Below are positions 14,660-24,319 of a stretch of DNA of 64,000 nucleotides, piece by piece (the first letter of the stretch is position 1; each line of letters starts with the position of its first letter). Source of the DNA: Nocardioides currus (GTDB lineage: Bacteria > Actinomycetota > Actinomycetes > Propionibacteriales > Nocardioidaceae); contig NZ_PYXZ01000001.1 in NCBI RefSeq assembly GCF_003057875.1, positions 868,001-932,000 of the forward strand, in the 5' to 3' direction. A model generated the notes under the pieces. It saw only the letters and a list, made by a program, of their open reading frames with translations. It did not search any database and was not told the DNA's origin. Position numbers and translations under genes: made by a program.

Positions 14660-17600
14660 ATGGCAGTCCACGTCCACGTCGCCGAGCGGACCGACGCCCT
14701 GGCCGACGGCCTGGCGTCGCTGCTGGCGACCGCGCTGCCCGATCCGTTCGCCCGCGAGGTCGTGGTCGTGCCGGCTCGCGGGGTCGAGCGCTGGCTGACC
14801 CAGCGGCTGTCCCACCGCCTCGGCGTCGGTCCCCGCGAGGGCGACGGGGTGTGCGCCGGCGTCGACTTCGTGACGCCGTCCTCGCTGGTCGCGATGCTCC
14901 TCGCCAAGGACGCGGACGACCCGTGGGACCCCGACCGGCTGGCCTGGCCGCTGCTCGAGGTCGTCGACTCGGTGATGGGTGAGACCGGTTTCGCCGACCT
15001 CACCGCCCACCTCGGCGGTGGCGATCCCGCCGACGAGCGGTCGACGCGTCGCTACGCGGTGGCCCGGCGACTGGCCGGCCTGTTCTCCTCCTACGCCACC
15101 CAGCGGCCGAGGTTGATCGCCGACTGGCGAGCCGGTCGCGACACCGACGGGGCCGGCGAGGAGCTGGAGCGCGACCTCCGGTGGCAGGCCGACCTGTGGC
15201 GACGGCTGGTCGACCGGATGGACCTGCCCCCGCCCGACGCCCGGCAGGCGACCACGCTCGAACGGCTCCGTGCCGGCGGCGGCGACCTGGACCTGCCGCC
15301 GCGACTCTCGCTCTTCGGGCACACGCGGTTGCCCGAGACGGAGGTCGAGCTGCTGCACGCGCTCGGTGCCCTGCGCGACGTGCACCTGTGGCTCCCGCAG
15401 GCCTCGCCGTCGTTGTGGGCCTCGCTCGAGCCCGCGGCACGGGTCGGTCCGGTGCCGCGCGACGACGACGACTCCGCCTCGGTCGTCGGCCACCCGCTGC
15501 TCGGCTCGCTGGGGCGCGACTCGCGCGAGCTCCGGCGGTCGCTGGGCGACGTACCGACCGAGCACACGCCGGGTGCGCCCGCGCCGCCCGACACCCTGCT
15601 CGGCTGGCTCCAGGCCGACCTGCGGGCCAACGCCGCGCCGGACGCGGCGACGCGTGCCGGGCGCACGGGGGTCGACGACTCGGTGCAGATCCACGCCTGC
15701 CACGGCGCTGCTCGCCAGGTCGACGTGCTCCGCGAGGTCCTCGTCGGGCTGCTCGCCGACGACTCGACCCTCGAGCCCCGCGACATCCTGGTGATGTGCC
15801 CCGACATCGAGGCCTACGCGCCGCTCATCTCGGCCGGCTTCGGGCTCGCCGACATCGCCGGCCCGGGGCAGGGGCACCCCGCCCACCAGCTCCGCGTCCG
15901 GCTGGCCGACCGCTCCCTCGGCTCCACCAACCCGCTCCTCGGCGTCGCCGCCCAGCTCGTCGAGCTCGTGCACGGCCGGTTGAGCGCGACCCAGGTCCTC
16001 GACCTGGCGAACGCCGACCCGGTCCGGGCCCGCTTCGGGTTCGGCGACGACGAGATGGAACGGATCGCCCACTGGGTCGCCGAGGCCGGCATCCGGTGGG
16101 GGTACGACGCCGACCACCGCGCCTCCTTCGGCCTCGGCGGACTGGGGGCCAACACGTGGGCGGCCGGGATCCAGCGGGTGCTGCTGGGAGCGGCGATGTC
16201 GGGCCTCGACCACCGCCAGGTCGCGGGTGCGCTGCCCGTCGACGACGTCAGCGACGGCGACCTCGAGCTGGCCGGCCGGTTCGCCGAGCTCGTCGACCGG
16301 CTGCACACCTTCCTGGCCGGCGCGGAGGCCGCGCGCACGGTCGCCGACTGGACCCGCGTCCTAGGCGACGGCGTGCACCAGCTGACGGCGACCGCGCTCG
16401 ACGACGTCTGGCAGGTCGCCCAGCTCGACCGCGAGCTCGCCCGGATCGCCGCGGGGGCGGCCGACCAGGACACCCTGCTCCGCCAGGCCGACGTGCGGGC
16501 GCTGCTGCAGCAGCGGCTGCGCGGGCGCCCGACACGGTCCAACTTCCGCACCGGCACGCTCACCGTGTGCACGATGGTGCCGATGCGCTCGGTGCCGCAC
16601 CGGGTGGTCTGCCTCGTCGGCCTCGACGACGGCGTCTTCCCGCGCGCGACCGGGGTCGACGGCGACGACGTGCTGGCCCGGCGACCTCGCACCGGCGAGC
16701 GCGACCTGCGATCCGAGGACCGCCAGCTGCTGCTCGACGCGATCGCCGCCACCACCCAGACCCTGGTGATCACCTACACCGGCCACGGCGAGCACAACGG
16801 CGCGCAGCGCCCGCCCGCGGTCCCGCTCGGCGAGCTGATCGACGCGCTCGACCGCACCGCGGCCGGGCCGGTGAGCGAGCGCGTCATCACCCGCCACCCG
16901 CTCCAGCCCTTCGACGAGGCCAACCTCGTGCCGGGACGCCTGCGGGGATCGCGGCCCTTCACCTTCGACCGGTCCGCCCTCGCCGGGGCGAGCGCCGCGC
17001 GGACCGACCGGACCGTGGTGCGCGAGCTGGTGCCCGCTCCCCTGCCGGCGATCGTGCCGCCGGCCACCGAGGTGGAGCTCGCCGACCTGCAGGACTTCTT
17101 CCGCCACCCCGTGCAGGGGTTCCTGCGACGGCGGCTGCGCATCACCAAGCCCTACGACGCCGACGAGGTGAAGGACGCCATCCCGATCACGCTCGACGCC
17201 CTCGAGCAGTGGGCGGTCGGCGACCACCTCGCGATGGCCGTGCTGGGCGGCGCCGACGCGATGGCCGTCGGCGAGGCCCTCAAGGTCAGCGGGCTGCTGC
17301 CACCCGGCGCCCTCGGCAAGGGGGTGCTCGACGGCATCATCACCAAGGTCCGCCCGCTCGTGATCAGCGCGCTCGGCCTCCAGGGCGGCCCGGCCCGCAC
17401 CCTCGACGTCGACATCGACCTCGGGGACCGGCGGGTGACGGGCACCGTCGGCGACGTGTTCGGCAACAACCCGGTCGCGGTGTCGTTCTCCAACCTCGGC
17501 GCCAAGCAGCGGCTGGCCGCCTGGATCAACGCGCTCGCCCTGGCCGCCGGCCGCCCCGACGAGAACTGGACCGCACACACCATCGGCAAGCACCGGTCGG

Positions 17601-18007
17601 GCGGTCAGATCGCGATGGTGCGTCCGCTCGCCGAGCACGACGCCCGCCGGTGGCTGCGTGACCTCGTCGCGCTGCACGAGGCGGGGATGCGAGAGCCGCT
17701 GCCGCTCCCGGTCAAGACGTCGCTGGCGTGGGCCGAGGAGTTCCGCCGCACCCAGGGCGGCAGCGACGGCAGCCCCGACGGGCGGGCGCGCGCCGAGTGG
17801 ACCAGCCCCCGCTTCAACGACTCGGGCTTCCCCAAGGAGGACGCCGACGTCTGGCACGTCCGCGCCTTCGGTCCCCACCCCGACTTCGAGCTGCTCGCCG
17901 CTCCGCTCCGAGACGGCGAGGACGGTCCCGCGCCGCACCGGTTGGGTCACCACGCCTGGCGGCTGTGGGGCCCGATGATCGCCAACGAGCAGATCCGGGG
18001 GCTGTAG
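14660..18007 (+). CDS. recC: Exodeoxyribonuclease V gamma subunit RecC
   Basis: A 1115-residue RecC, of typical length. The N-terminal helicase-like domain includes VVVVPARGVERWLTQRLSHR near 38-58. Mid-protein there is SLFGHTRLPETEVELLHAL and IQIHACHGAARQVDVL-type sequence, then MRSVPHRVVCLVGLDDGVFPR near 648, and the C-terminal inactive nuclease-like domain begins near 800 (DLQDFFRHPVQGFLRRRL). RecC recognises Chi and splits the duplex in the RecBCD recombination-repair enzyme. The ATG at 14660 (MAVHVHVAERTDALADGL) is chosen over an in-frame upstream start inside the tandem repeats. It is first of the recC-recB-recD operon, with a 3-bp gap to recB. Confidence 0.96.
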   Translation: MAVHVHVAERTDALADGLASLLATALPDPFAREVVVVPARGVERWLTQRLSHRLGVGPREGDGVCAGVDFVTPSSLVAMLLAKDADDPWDPDRLAWPLLEVVDSVMGETGFADLTAHLGGGDPADERSTRRYAVARRLAGLFSSYATQRPRLIADWRAGRDTDGAGEELERDLRWQADLWRRLVDRMDLPPPDARQATTLERLRAGGGDLDLPPRLSLFGHTRLPETEVELLHALGALRDVHLWLPQASPSLWASLEPAARVGPVPRDDDDSASVVGHPLLGSLGRDSRELRRSLGDVPTEHTPGAPAPPDTLLGWLQADLRANAAPDAATRAGRTGVDDSVQIHACHGAARQVDVLREVLVGLLADDSTLEPRDILVMCPDIEAYAPLISAGFGLADIAGPGQGHPAHQLRVRLADRSLGSTNPLLGVAAQLVELVHGRLSATQVLDLANADPVRARFGFGDDEMERIAHWVAEAGIRWGYDADHRASFGLGGLGANTWAAGIQRVLLGAAMSGLDHRQVAGALPVDDVSDGDLELAGRFAELVDRLHTFLAGAEAARTVADWTRVLGDGVHQLTATALDDVWQVAQLDRELARIAAGAADQDTLLRQADVRALLQQRLRGRPTRSNFRTGTLTVCTMVPMRSVPHRVVCLVGLDDGVFPRATGVDGDDVLARRPRTGERDLRSEDRQLLLDAIAATTQTLVITYTGHGEHNGAQRPPAVPLGELIDALDRTAAGPVSERVITRHPLQPFDEANLVPGRLRGSRPFTFDRSALAGASAARTDRTVVRELVPAPLPAIVPPATEVELADLQDFFRHPVQGFLRRRLRITKPYDADEVKDAIPITLDALEQWAVGDHLAMAVLGGADAMAVGEALKVSGLLPPGALGKGVLDGIITKVRPLVISALGLQGGPARTLDVDIDLGDRRVTGTVGDVFGNNPVAVSFSNLGAKQRLAAWINALALAAGRPDENWTAHTIGKHRSGGQIAMVRPLAEHDARRWLRDLVALHEAGMREPLPLPVKTSLAWAEEFRRTQGGSDGSPDGRARAEWTSPRFNDSGFPKEDADVWHVRAFGPHPDFELLAAPLRDGEDGPAPHRLGHHAWRLWGPMIANEQIRGL

Positions 18008-18010
18008 ACA

Positions 18011-21000
18011 GTGGACACCTTCGACATCACCCGCGACCTCGCGCCCGGCATCACCCTGCTCGAGGCCAGCGCCGGCACCGGCAAGACGTGGACGATCGCT
18101 GCCCTCGTCGCCAAGCACGTGGCGTCCGGCCAGGTCGGTCTCGACGAGATGCTCGTCGTCACCTTCACCCGCGCCGCCAGCCAGGAGCTGCGCGAGCGGG
18201 TGCGCGGCCAGCTCGACCAGGCCGTGCAGGTGCTGACCGACCCGACGACCCGCGAGCCCGGCAACCGCCTGCACGACTGGCTGCTCGACGCCGACCCCGC
18301 CGTGCTCGACACCCGGCGCGAGCGGCTGACCACCGCCCTCGTCGCCTTCGACGGCGCCACCATCGCGACCATCCACCAGTTCTGCCAGCTGGTGCTGCGC
18401 AGCCTGGGCGTCGCCGGCGACACCGACGCGGGCGCCACGCTGGTCGAGGACCTCGAGCAGCTGACGACCGAGGTCGTCGACGACCTCTACCTCGCCCGCT
18501 TCGGCGACCAGGAGAGCCCCGCCTGGACCCGCACCCAGGCGCTCGCGCTGGCCCGGGAGGTGGTCGGTGACCCGCGCGCGGTCATCGAGCCGGTCGCGGT
18601 GCTCGCCGAGGCGCCCGACTCCCCCGCCGCGACGCGCGTGCGGTTCGCGACCGAGGTCCTCGAGGAGGTCGAGCGCCGCAAGCGTCGACTCGGCATCCTC
18701 AGCTACGACGACCTCCTCAGCCAGCTCGCCGATGCGCTCCGGGAGGAGGACTCGCCGGCACGGGTGCGCATGCGCCGCCGCTGGAAGTTCGTGCTGATCG
18801 ACGAGTTCCAGGACACCGACCCGGTCCAGTGGCAGGTCTTCCAGCGCGCCTTCGCCGACACGACCACCATGGTGCTGATCGGCGACCCCAAGCAGGCGAT
18901 CTACGCCTTCCGGGGCGGCGACATCGTGACCTACCTCGAGGCCGCCGACGCCGCGAGCACCACCCAGACGCTGGGGGTCAACTGGCGCTCCGACCAGCAG
19001 CTGCTCGACCGGCTCCAGGCGGTGCTCCAGGGCGCGGCGCTCGGCGACCCGCGCATCGCCGTACACCCCGTCGAGGCGCACCACACCGAGTCGCGGCTCG
19101 AGGGTGCCGGTGAGCCGTTCCGGCTCCGGGTCGTACGCCGCCACGAGCTCGGCGCAGGTCCGCGCGCCAAGCCCGGTGTCGCCCAGTGGCGCGAGCACGT
19201 CATCGCCGACGCCGCCCACGACATCAAGCGGCTCATCCAGTGCCGCCCCACGTTCGACGGGCGCGAGCTGCTGCCCGGCGACATCGCCGTGCTCGCCGCC
19301 CGGCGCAGCGAGCTGGAGGCGACGCAGGAGGCGCTGCTGGCGATCGGCGTGCCGTCGGTCATCAACGCCGGCGGCTCGGTCTTCCACACCCCGGCGGCCG
19401 GCGAGTGGCTGACGCTGCTCGAGGCGCTGGAGCAGCCGCACCGCGCCGACCGGGTGCGCGCCGCCGCGCTCACCTCCTTCTTCCCGCACGACGCGGCGTC
19501 GCTCGACGCGGGCGGCGACGAGCTGACCGACGAGCTGGCCGAGCGCGTGCGGATGATGGCCGACGTCCTGACGACCCGCGGCGTGGCAGCGGTCCTCGAG
19601 GTGACCGTGGTCGCCGGGCTGACCGCTCGGGTGCTGGGCCGCGTGGGCGGCGAGCGGACCCTGACCGACCTGCGCCACATCGGGGAGTCACTCCACCGCG
19701 TCAGCGTCGAGGACCGGCTCGGCGTGGTCGGGCTTCTCAGCTGGCTGCGCGAGCAGGTCGCCGACGACAAGCTCGAGGTCGCCTCCGAACGGACCCGGCG
19801 GCTCGACTCCGACGCCGCCGCCGTGCAGCTGGTGACGATCCACGGGAGCAAGGGCCTGGAATATCCCGTCGTCTACCTCCCGACGCTGTGGAACCGCTAC
19901 GTCGGCAACGACCCCGAGATCCCGCTCTTCCACGACGACGAGGGACGCCGGTGCCGCGACGTCGGGGGACGCAGCCCGTTCCACCGGCACTCCGTCGCAC
20001 GCCACTGGCGCGAGGACGCCGGGGAGTCGCTGCGGCTGCTCTACGTCGCGCTGACGCGCGCCCAGTCGCAGGTCGTCGCGTGGTATGCACCCGCCGAGCG
20101 CAACACCCCGGCCTCCCCCCTGCACCGGATGCTGCTGGGGCGGCGGCCGCAGGGCGCCGACGTGCCCGACGAGCAGCCGCTCGTGGACGAGGACCGCCTG
20201 GTCGACATCCTCGGCCAGTGGGAGGCCGCGGGCGGCGCCGCCGTCGAGCTCGCCACCCTGACGCCGCCCGATGCGACCCCGCTGGAGCGATCGAGCGACG
20301 AGCTCGCCGTCCGGGCGTTCGACCGCTCGGTGGACACCGCGTGGCGTCGTACGTCCTACTCGTCCCTCTCGGCCGCCGGTGCGGCCCACGCCGACGCGGG
20401 CTCCTGGGCCGAGCCGCTGTCGGAGCCGGAGGACCCGCCCGAGATCGGCGACGCCCTCCTGCTGGCCGAGGACGACGCACCGGCGGACATCGAGCTGGCG
20501 GCGGTCCGTTCCCCGATGGCCGGGCTGCCGGTGGGCGCGACGTTCGGGTCGCTGGTCCACGCCGTCCTCGAGCACGCCGACCCCGCCGCGTCCGACTTCC
20601 GTGCCGAGCTGCTCGAGCACATCGCCGACCAGCTGGTCTGGTGGCCGGTCGACCTCGACCCGGACGAGCTCGCCGACGCCCTCGTCCAGGTCTGCACGAG
20701 CCCACTCGGCCCGCTGGCCGACGACCTCACCCTGCTCGACCTCCGCCTGCCCGACCGGCTGCGCGAGCTCGACTTCGAGCTGCCGCTGGCCGGCGGTGAC
20801 GTCGCCGACTACCCGACGACCGCGGTCCGCCTCGGCGACCTCGCGCCGGTGCTGCGCCGCCACCTGCCCGCCGGCGACCCGGTGCTCTCCTACGCCGAGA
20901 CGCTCGACCACGACGCGGACCTCGCCGACCAGCCGCTGCGCGGCTACCTCACCGGCTCGATCGACGTGGTCCTCCGCGTGGGTGACCGCTTCCTCACCGT

Positions 21001-21334
21001 CGACTACAAGACCAACTGGCTGGGCGACCTCGACGCGCCGTTGTCCGCCCACGACTACCGGCCGGCGGTCCTCGACGAGGCGATGGGCCACTCCGACTAC
21101 CCGCTCCAGGCGCTGCTCTACACGGTGGTCCTGCACCGGTTCCTGCGGTGGCGACTGCCGACGTACGAGCCGGCGGCCCACCTCGGCGGCGTGCTCTACC
21201 TCTACCTCCGCGGCATGTGCGGCCCCGAGACGCCGCGCGTCGACGGCGCGCCGTGCGGGGTCTTCGCCTGGCGTCCGCCGGTCGCCCTCGTCGAGGAGCT
21301 GTCGGCCCTGCTGGACGGAGCGCTGGTCCCGTGA
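18011..21334 (+). CDS. recB: Exodeoxyribonuclease V beta subunit RecB
   Basis: A 1107-residue UvrD/Rep-type helicase-nuclease. Walker A is EASAGTGKTWTIAALVAKH near 16; other helicase motifs are LVVTFTRAASQELRERV, VLIDEFQDTDPVQWQVF near 262, GDPKQAIYAFRGGD, NWRSDQQLLDRL, VTIHGSKGLEYPVVYLP near 610 and LLYVALTRAQSQ. The C-terminal nuclease has GSIDVVLRVGDRFLTVDYKT, with the aspartate and DYK residues of the RecB nuclease. It unwinds and degrades DNA from double-strand ends as part of RecBCD. It begins with GTG and its stop overlaps the recD start (GTGA). Confidence 0.97.
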   Translation: MDTFDITRDLAPGITLLEASAGTGKTWTIAALVAKHVASGQVGLDEMLVVTFTRAASQELRERVRGQLDQAVQVLTDPTTREPGNRLHDWLLDADPAVLDTRRERLTTALVAFDGATIATIHQFCQLVLRSLGVAGDTDAGATLVEDLEQLTTEVVDDLYLARFGDQESPAWTRTQALALAREVVGDPRAVIEPVAVLAEAPDSPAATRVRFATEVLEEVERRKRRLGILSYDDLLSQLADALREEDSPARVRMRRRWKFVLIDEFQDTDPVQWQVFQRAFADTTTMVLIGDPKQAIYAFRGGDIVTYLEAADAASTTQTLGVNWRSDQQLLDRLQAVLQGAALGDPRIAVHPVEAHHTESRLEGAGEPFRLRVVRRHELGAGPRAKPGVAQWREHVIADAAHDIKRLIQCRPTFDGRELLPGDIAVLAARRSELEATQEALLAIGVPSVINAGGSVFHTPAAGEWLTLLEALEQPHRADRVRAAALTSFFPHDAASLDAGGDELTDELAERVRMMADVLTTRGVAAVLEVTVVAGLTARVLGRVGGERTLTDLRHIGESLHRVSVEDRLGVVGLLSWLREQVADDKLEVASERTRRLDSDAAAVQLVTIHGSKGLEYPVVYLPTLWNRYVGNDPEIPLFHDDEGRRCRDVGGRSPFHRHSVARHWREDAGESLRLLYVALTRAQSQVVAWYAPAERNTPASPLHRMLLGRRPQGADVPDEQPLVDEDRLVDILGQWEAAGGAAVELATLTPPDATPLERSSDELAVRAFDRSVDTAWRRTSYSSLSAAGAAHADAGSWAEPLSEPEDPPEIGDALLLAEDDAPADIELAAVRSPMAGLPVGATFGSLVHAVLEHADPAASDFRAELLEHIADQLVWWPVDLDPDELADALVQVCTSPLGPLADDLTLLDLRLPDRLRELDFELPLAGGDVADYPTTAVRLGDLAPVLRRHLPAGDPVLSYAETLDHDADLADQPLRGYLTGSIDVVLRVGDRFLTVDYKTNWLGDLDAPLSAHDYRPAVLDEAMGHSDYPLQALLYTVVLHRFLRWRLPTYEPAAHLGGVLYLYLRGMCGPETPRVDGAPCGVFAWRPPVALVEELSALLDGALVP

Positions 21335-23082
21335 GCGACCTGTTCTCGCCGGTCGACGAGCACGACCGCGACCTCGCTCTCACCGCCCCGCCCGCCCTGC
21401 GCACGGCCAACGAGGCGGGCGTCCTGACGGCCGCCGACGTCCACGTCGCGACCACGCTGGGCCGGCTCGGGGGCGAGGGCGACCCCGACGTGCTGCTCGC
21501 CGTCGCCCTGGCGGCACGCGCCGTACGCCACGGGTCGGTGTGCCTGGAGCTCGCCGCCGTCGGCACCCAGCTCGACGACCTCGACCTGACTTGGCCCGAC
21601 CTGGCGGCGTGGTCGGCGGCGATCGAGCGCAGCCCGCTGCTCGACGCCGGGGTGCTGCACTGGGAGCACGGCCTGCTCTACCTCGATCGCTACCACGAGC
21701 AGGAGAGCCAGGTCCTCGACGACCTGACCACCCGAGCGGCCACGACGCCGCCGACCGACCCCGACCTCCTGGCCCGGTCGCTGGCCCGGGTGTTCCCGGA
21801 CGCGGGCTACGCCGAGCAGGTGGCCGCGTGCACGCACGCCGCCAGCCAGTGGACGACCGTCATCACCGGCGGGCCGGGCACGGGCAAGACCACGGCCGTG
21901 GCGGGGCTCCTGGTCGCCCTGCACGAGCAGGCGCAGGCTCGTGGCGAGCGGCTGCGGATCGCCATGGCGGCGCCGACGGGCAAGGCGGCCGCCCGCCTCG
22001 AGCAGGCCGTGCACGACAACGCGCGCGCCTTCGACCCGGCTGACCGCGCCCGGTTGGACGGGGTGGGCGCGATGACGCTGCACCGGCTGCTGAAGACCCA
22101 CCCCGGCAACCGCACACGGTTCCGCCACCACCGCGGCAACCGGCTCCCCCACGACCTCGTCGTGGTCGACGAGACGTCGATGGTCTCGCTGACGATGATG
22201 GCCCGCCTGCTCGAGGCCGTGCGCCCCGACGCGCGCCTGGTCTTCGTCGGCGACCCCGACCAGCTCTCCTCGGTCGACGCGGGCGCCGTGCTCACCGACC
22301 TCGTGCGCGGCTTCGAGGACCGGTCCGACAGCCCGGTCGCCGCCCTGACCACGGCCCACCGCTACGGCGAGGAGATCGGCGCGCTCGCCCGGGCGCTGCG
22401 CGACGGCGACGCCGACGCGGCGATCGCGGCCCTCCGCGCGGGTCACGACCAGGTCGAGTGGATCACCGACGCCGACCCGGCCTCGGCGATCCGCGCGACG
22501 GCGCTGCCGGCGGCCCTCGCCGTCCGCGACGCTGCGGCCGCCGGCGACGGCACCCGTGCCCTGGCCGCCCTCGACCGGCACCGGTTGCTGTGCGCCCACC
22601 GGGACGGGCCCTTCGGGGTGCGGCACTGGAACCGGCGGGTCGAGCAGTGGCTGACCCAGGAAACGGGTGACCCGTTGCACGAGTCGGCCTACCTCGGGCG
22701 CCCGGTCCTGGTGAACGCCAACGACTACACGCTCGGGATCTTCAACGGTGACACCGGCGTCGTCCTCGACACCGCGGGCGGGCGGCGGGTGGCCGTCGCG
22801 TCCAGCGCCGGGGTGCTCGACCTGGCCCCGTCGCGGCTCGGCGACGTCGAGACGATGCACGCGATGACGATCCACAAGAGCCAGGGCAGCCAGGCCGACG
22901 TCGTGAGCGTGCTGCTGCCCGACGAGGACTCGCGGCTGCTGACGCGCGAGCTCTTCTACACCGCGGTCACCCGCGCCAGGCACAAGGTCCGGGTGATCGG
23001 CCCCGAGGCGGCCGTCCGGGCCGCGATCGCGCGGCAGGCCCAGCGCGCCAGCGGCCTGCGCGCCCGGCTGGCCGAGGGATGA
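21331..23082 (+). CDS. recD: Exodeoxyribonuclease V alpha subunit RecD
   Basis: A 583-residue SF1B 5'-3' helicase. Walker A is VITGGPGTGKTTAVAGLLVA near 175, followed by AMAAPTGKAAARLEQAV, TLHRLLKTHPG, VVDETSMVSLTMMARLL near 280 and FVGDPDQLSSVDAGAVL. The C-terminal UvrD-like motif is MHAMTIHKSQGSQADVVSVL, then LFYTAVTRARHKVRVIG. RecD supplies the second motor of RecBCD. The GTG start lies in a 4-bp overlap with recB. All three subunits are intact, so this strain should have a full RecBCD rather than relying only on AddAB or AdnAB. Confidence 0.96.
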   Translation: MSDLFSPVDEHDRDLALTAPPALRTANEAGVLTAADVHVATTLGRLGGEGDPDVLLAVALAARAVRHGSVCLELAAVGTQLDDLDLTWPDLAAWSAAIERSPLLDAGVLHWEHGLLYLDRYHEQESQVLDDLTTRAATTPPTDPDLLARSLARVFPDAGYAEQVAACTHAASQWTTVITGGPGTGKTTAVAGLLVALHEQAQARGERLRIAMAAPTGKAAARLEQAVHDNARAFDPADRARLDGVGAMTLHRLLKTHPGNRTRFRHHRGNRLPHDLVVVDETSMVSLTMMARLLEAVRPDARLVFVGDPDQLSSVDAGAVLTDLVRGFEDRSDSPVAALTTAHRYGEEIGALARALRDGDADAAIAALRAGHDQVEWITDADPASAIRATALPAALAVRDAAAAGDGTRALAALDRHRLLCAHRDGPFGVRHWNRRVEQWLTQETGDPLHESAYLGRPVLVNANDYTLGIFNGDTGVVLDTAGGRRVAVASSAGVLDLAPSRLGDVETMHAMTIHKSQGSQADVVSVLLPDEDSRLLTRELFYTAVTRARHKVRVIGPEAAVRAAIARQAQRASGLRARLAEG

Positions 23083-23116
23083 GACGCGACGCAACACCAG
23101 CGCAACAAGCCACGAC

Positions 23117-23122
23117 TAGCCT
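23117..23122 (+). promoter_or_regulatory. Probable -10 box (TAGCCT) of the ACT-domain gene
   Basis: TAGCCT ends six bases before the GTG at 23129, fitting a leaderless transcript that is independent of the recCBD operon, whose last stop is at 23082. Confidence 0.5.
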
Positions 23123-23128
23123 GTCGGG

Positions 23129-23728
23129 GTGCCCTTCCTCCTGCGTGTCTCGCTGCCCGACGTCCCGGGGTCGCTGGGTCGCGTCGCGACCGCGATCGGC
23201 CAGGCGGGTGGCGACATCGAGGCCATCGAGATCGTCGAGAAGTCGGGCGGCGGCGAGGCGGTCGACGACGTGCTCCTCGAGATGGCGCCGGGCGCCATGC
23301 CCGACTCCATCGTCTCGGCCTGCAACGCCCTCGACGGCGTCGAGGTGCTGTGGATCAGCCGCTACGCCGCTGGCGGCAACCTGTTCCTCGACCTCGAGGT
23401 GGTCGAGGAGCTGACGGCACACCCGGCCGAGGCGCTCGACCGCGTCCTCGACCTGCTGCCGGTCACCTTCCGCGTCGACTGGGCCGCCCGCGTCAAGCCC
23501 GACGGCACGGTGCGTCGCGCGACCGACGCCGCCCCGTCCGAGGTGGCGTGGATGGCGCTCGAGCGGCCGAGCCGGCTCCCCGACGACGACGTGACCCTGC
23601 TGTGCGGGGCGCCGCTCGGCAAGGACTCCGTCGTGCTCGGACGCCGTGGCGGACCGGAGTTCCTCGACTCCGAGCTCGCCCGGCTGGGGCACCTGCTCGG
23701 GCTCGCGCGCTCGATCAGCCGCGCCTGA
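23129..23728 (+). CDS. ACT-domain protein with C-terminal GAF-like region
   Basis: A 199-residue protein. Residues 1-80 form an ACT domain (LLRVSLPDVPGSLGRVATAI, GGDIEAIEIVEKSG, VDDVLLEM), the small-molecule sensing fold often used for amino-acid feedback. Residues about 90-199 (VDWAARVKPDGTVRR, VTLLCGAPLGKDSVVLGRRG) look like a divergent GAF-type ligand domain. There is no catalytic domain, so a sensing or regulatory role is likely, with ligand unknown. It starts with GTG just after a TAGCCT -10 box, 46 bp beyond recD. Confidence 0.75.
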   Translation: MPFLLRVSLPDVPGSLGRVATAIGQAGGDIEAIEIVEKSGGGEAVDDVLLEMAPGAMPDSIVSACNALDGVEVLWISRYAAGGNLFLDLEVVEELTAHPAEALDRVLDLLPVTFRVDWAARVKPDGTVRRATDAAPSEVAWMALERPSRLPDDDVTLLCGAPLGKDSVVLGRRGGPEFLDSELARLGHLLGLARSISRA

Positions 23729-23755
23729 GCCGCGACCGACCCAGGCGCAGCCGAC

Positions 23756-24196
23756 TCAGACGCGCTCGAGCAGGAAGAGCGGGATCTCGCGCTCGGTCTT
23801 CTCCTGGTAGCTCGCGTAGGTCGGCCACGTGGCCACGGCGTGCTCCCACCAGTCGGCACGCTCCTCACCCTCGAGGACGCGGGCGGAGTAGTCGTGCTTC
23901 TCCGCCTTGTCCTGCACCTCGACCGTGGGGTGGGCCAGGAAGTTGGCGTACCACTCCGGGTTGTCGTCGGCGCCGCCCTTCGAGGCGACCGCGAGGTAGG
24001 CCCCGTCGCGCTCGACCCGCATCACCGGGTTCTTGCGCAGGTGGCCGGACTTGCGGCCGACCGAGGTCACGACGACGACGGGGTAGTTCGTGCCCGGCAG
24101 GTTGCCGCCCTTCTCGCCGTTGGACGCCTCGTACTCCTCGACGTTGTCGCGGACCCACTTGGTCGCGCTCGGGACATAGGTTCCGTTCAGTGCCAT
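23756..24196 (-). CDS. Deazaflavin-dependent nitroreductase-family (Ddn-like) oxidoreductase
   Basis: A 146-residue protein of the Ddn split-barrel family: VVVVTSVGRKSGHLRKNPVM near 42-60, AYLAVASKGGADDNPEWYAN near 68-88, and the C-terminal EREIPLFLLERV. These motifs bind F420 in Mycobacterium tuberculosis Ddn and related quinone reductases. A cytoplasmic or membrane-peripheral redox role with F420H2 is likely. The ATG at 24194-24196 gives the family's usual length; longer in-frame starts run through the divergent menB promoter. It is convergent with the ACT-domain gene. Confidence 0.88.
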   Translation of the reverse strand: MALNGTYVPSATKWVRDNVEEYEASNGEKGGNLPGTNYPVVVVTSVGRKSGHLRKNPVMRVERDGAYLAVASKGGADDNPEWYANFLAHPTVEVQDKAEKHDYSARVLEGEERADWWEHAVATWPTYASYQEKTEREIPLFLLERV

Positions 24197-24319
24197 ACCG
24201 CCCACAACACCACCCCGATCCAAGCCATTCCGGCGCTGGCTAGGCTCCCGACACATGAACACCCCACGACGTTCTTCTCCTCCGCTGCGCTCCCCCGGAC
24301 AACGCCGCGGGGGCCCCGC

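Noticed and set aside
16361..19678. A 1105-codon open frame on the minus strand opposite recC and recB
   Set aside because: It is antisense to recC/recB coding sequence, has low-complexity composition and no recognisable motif.
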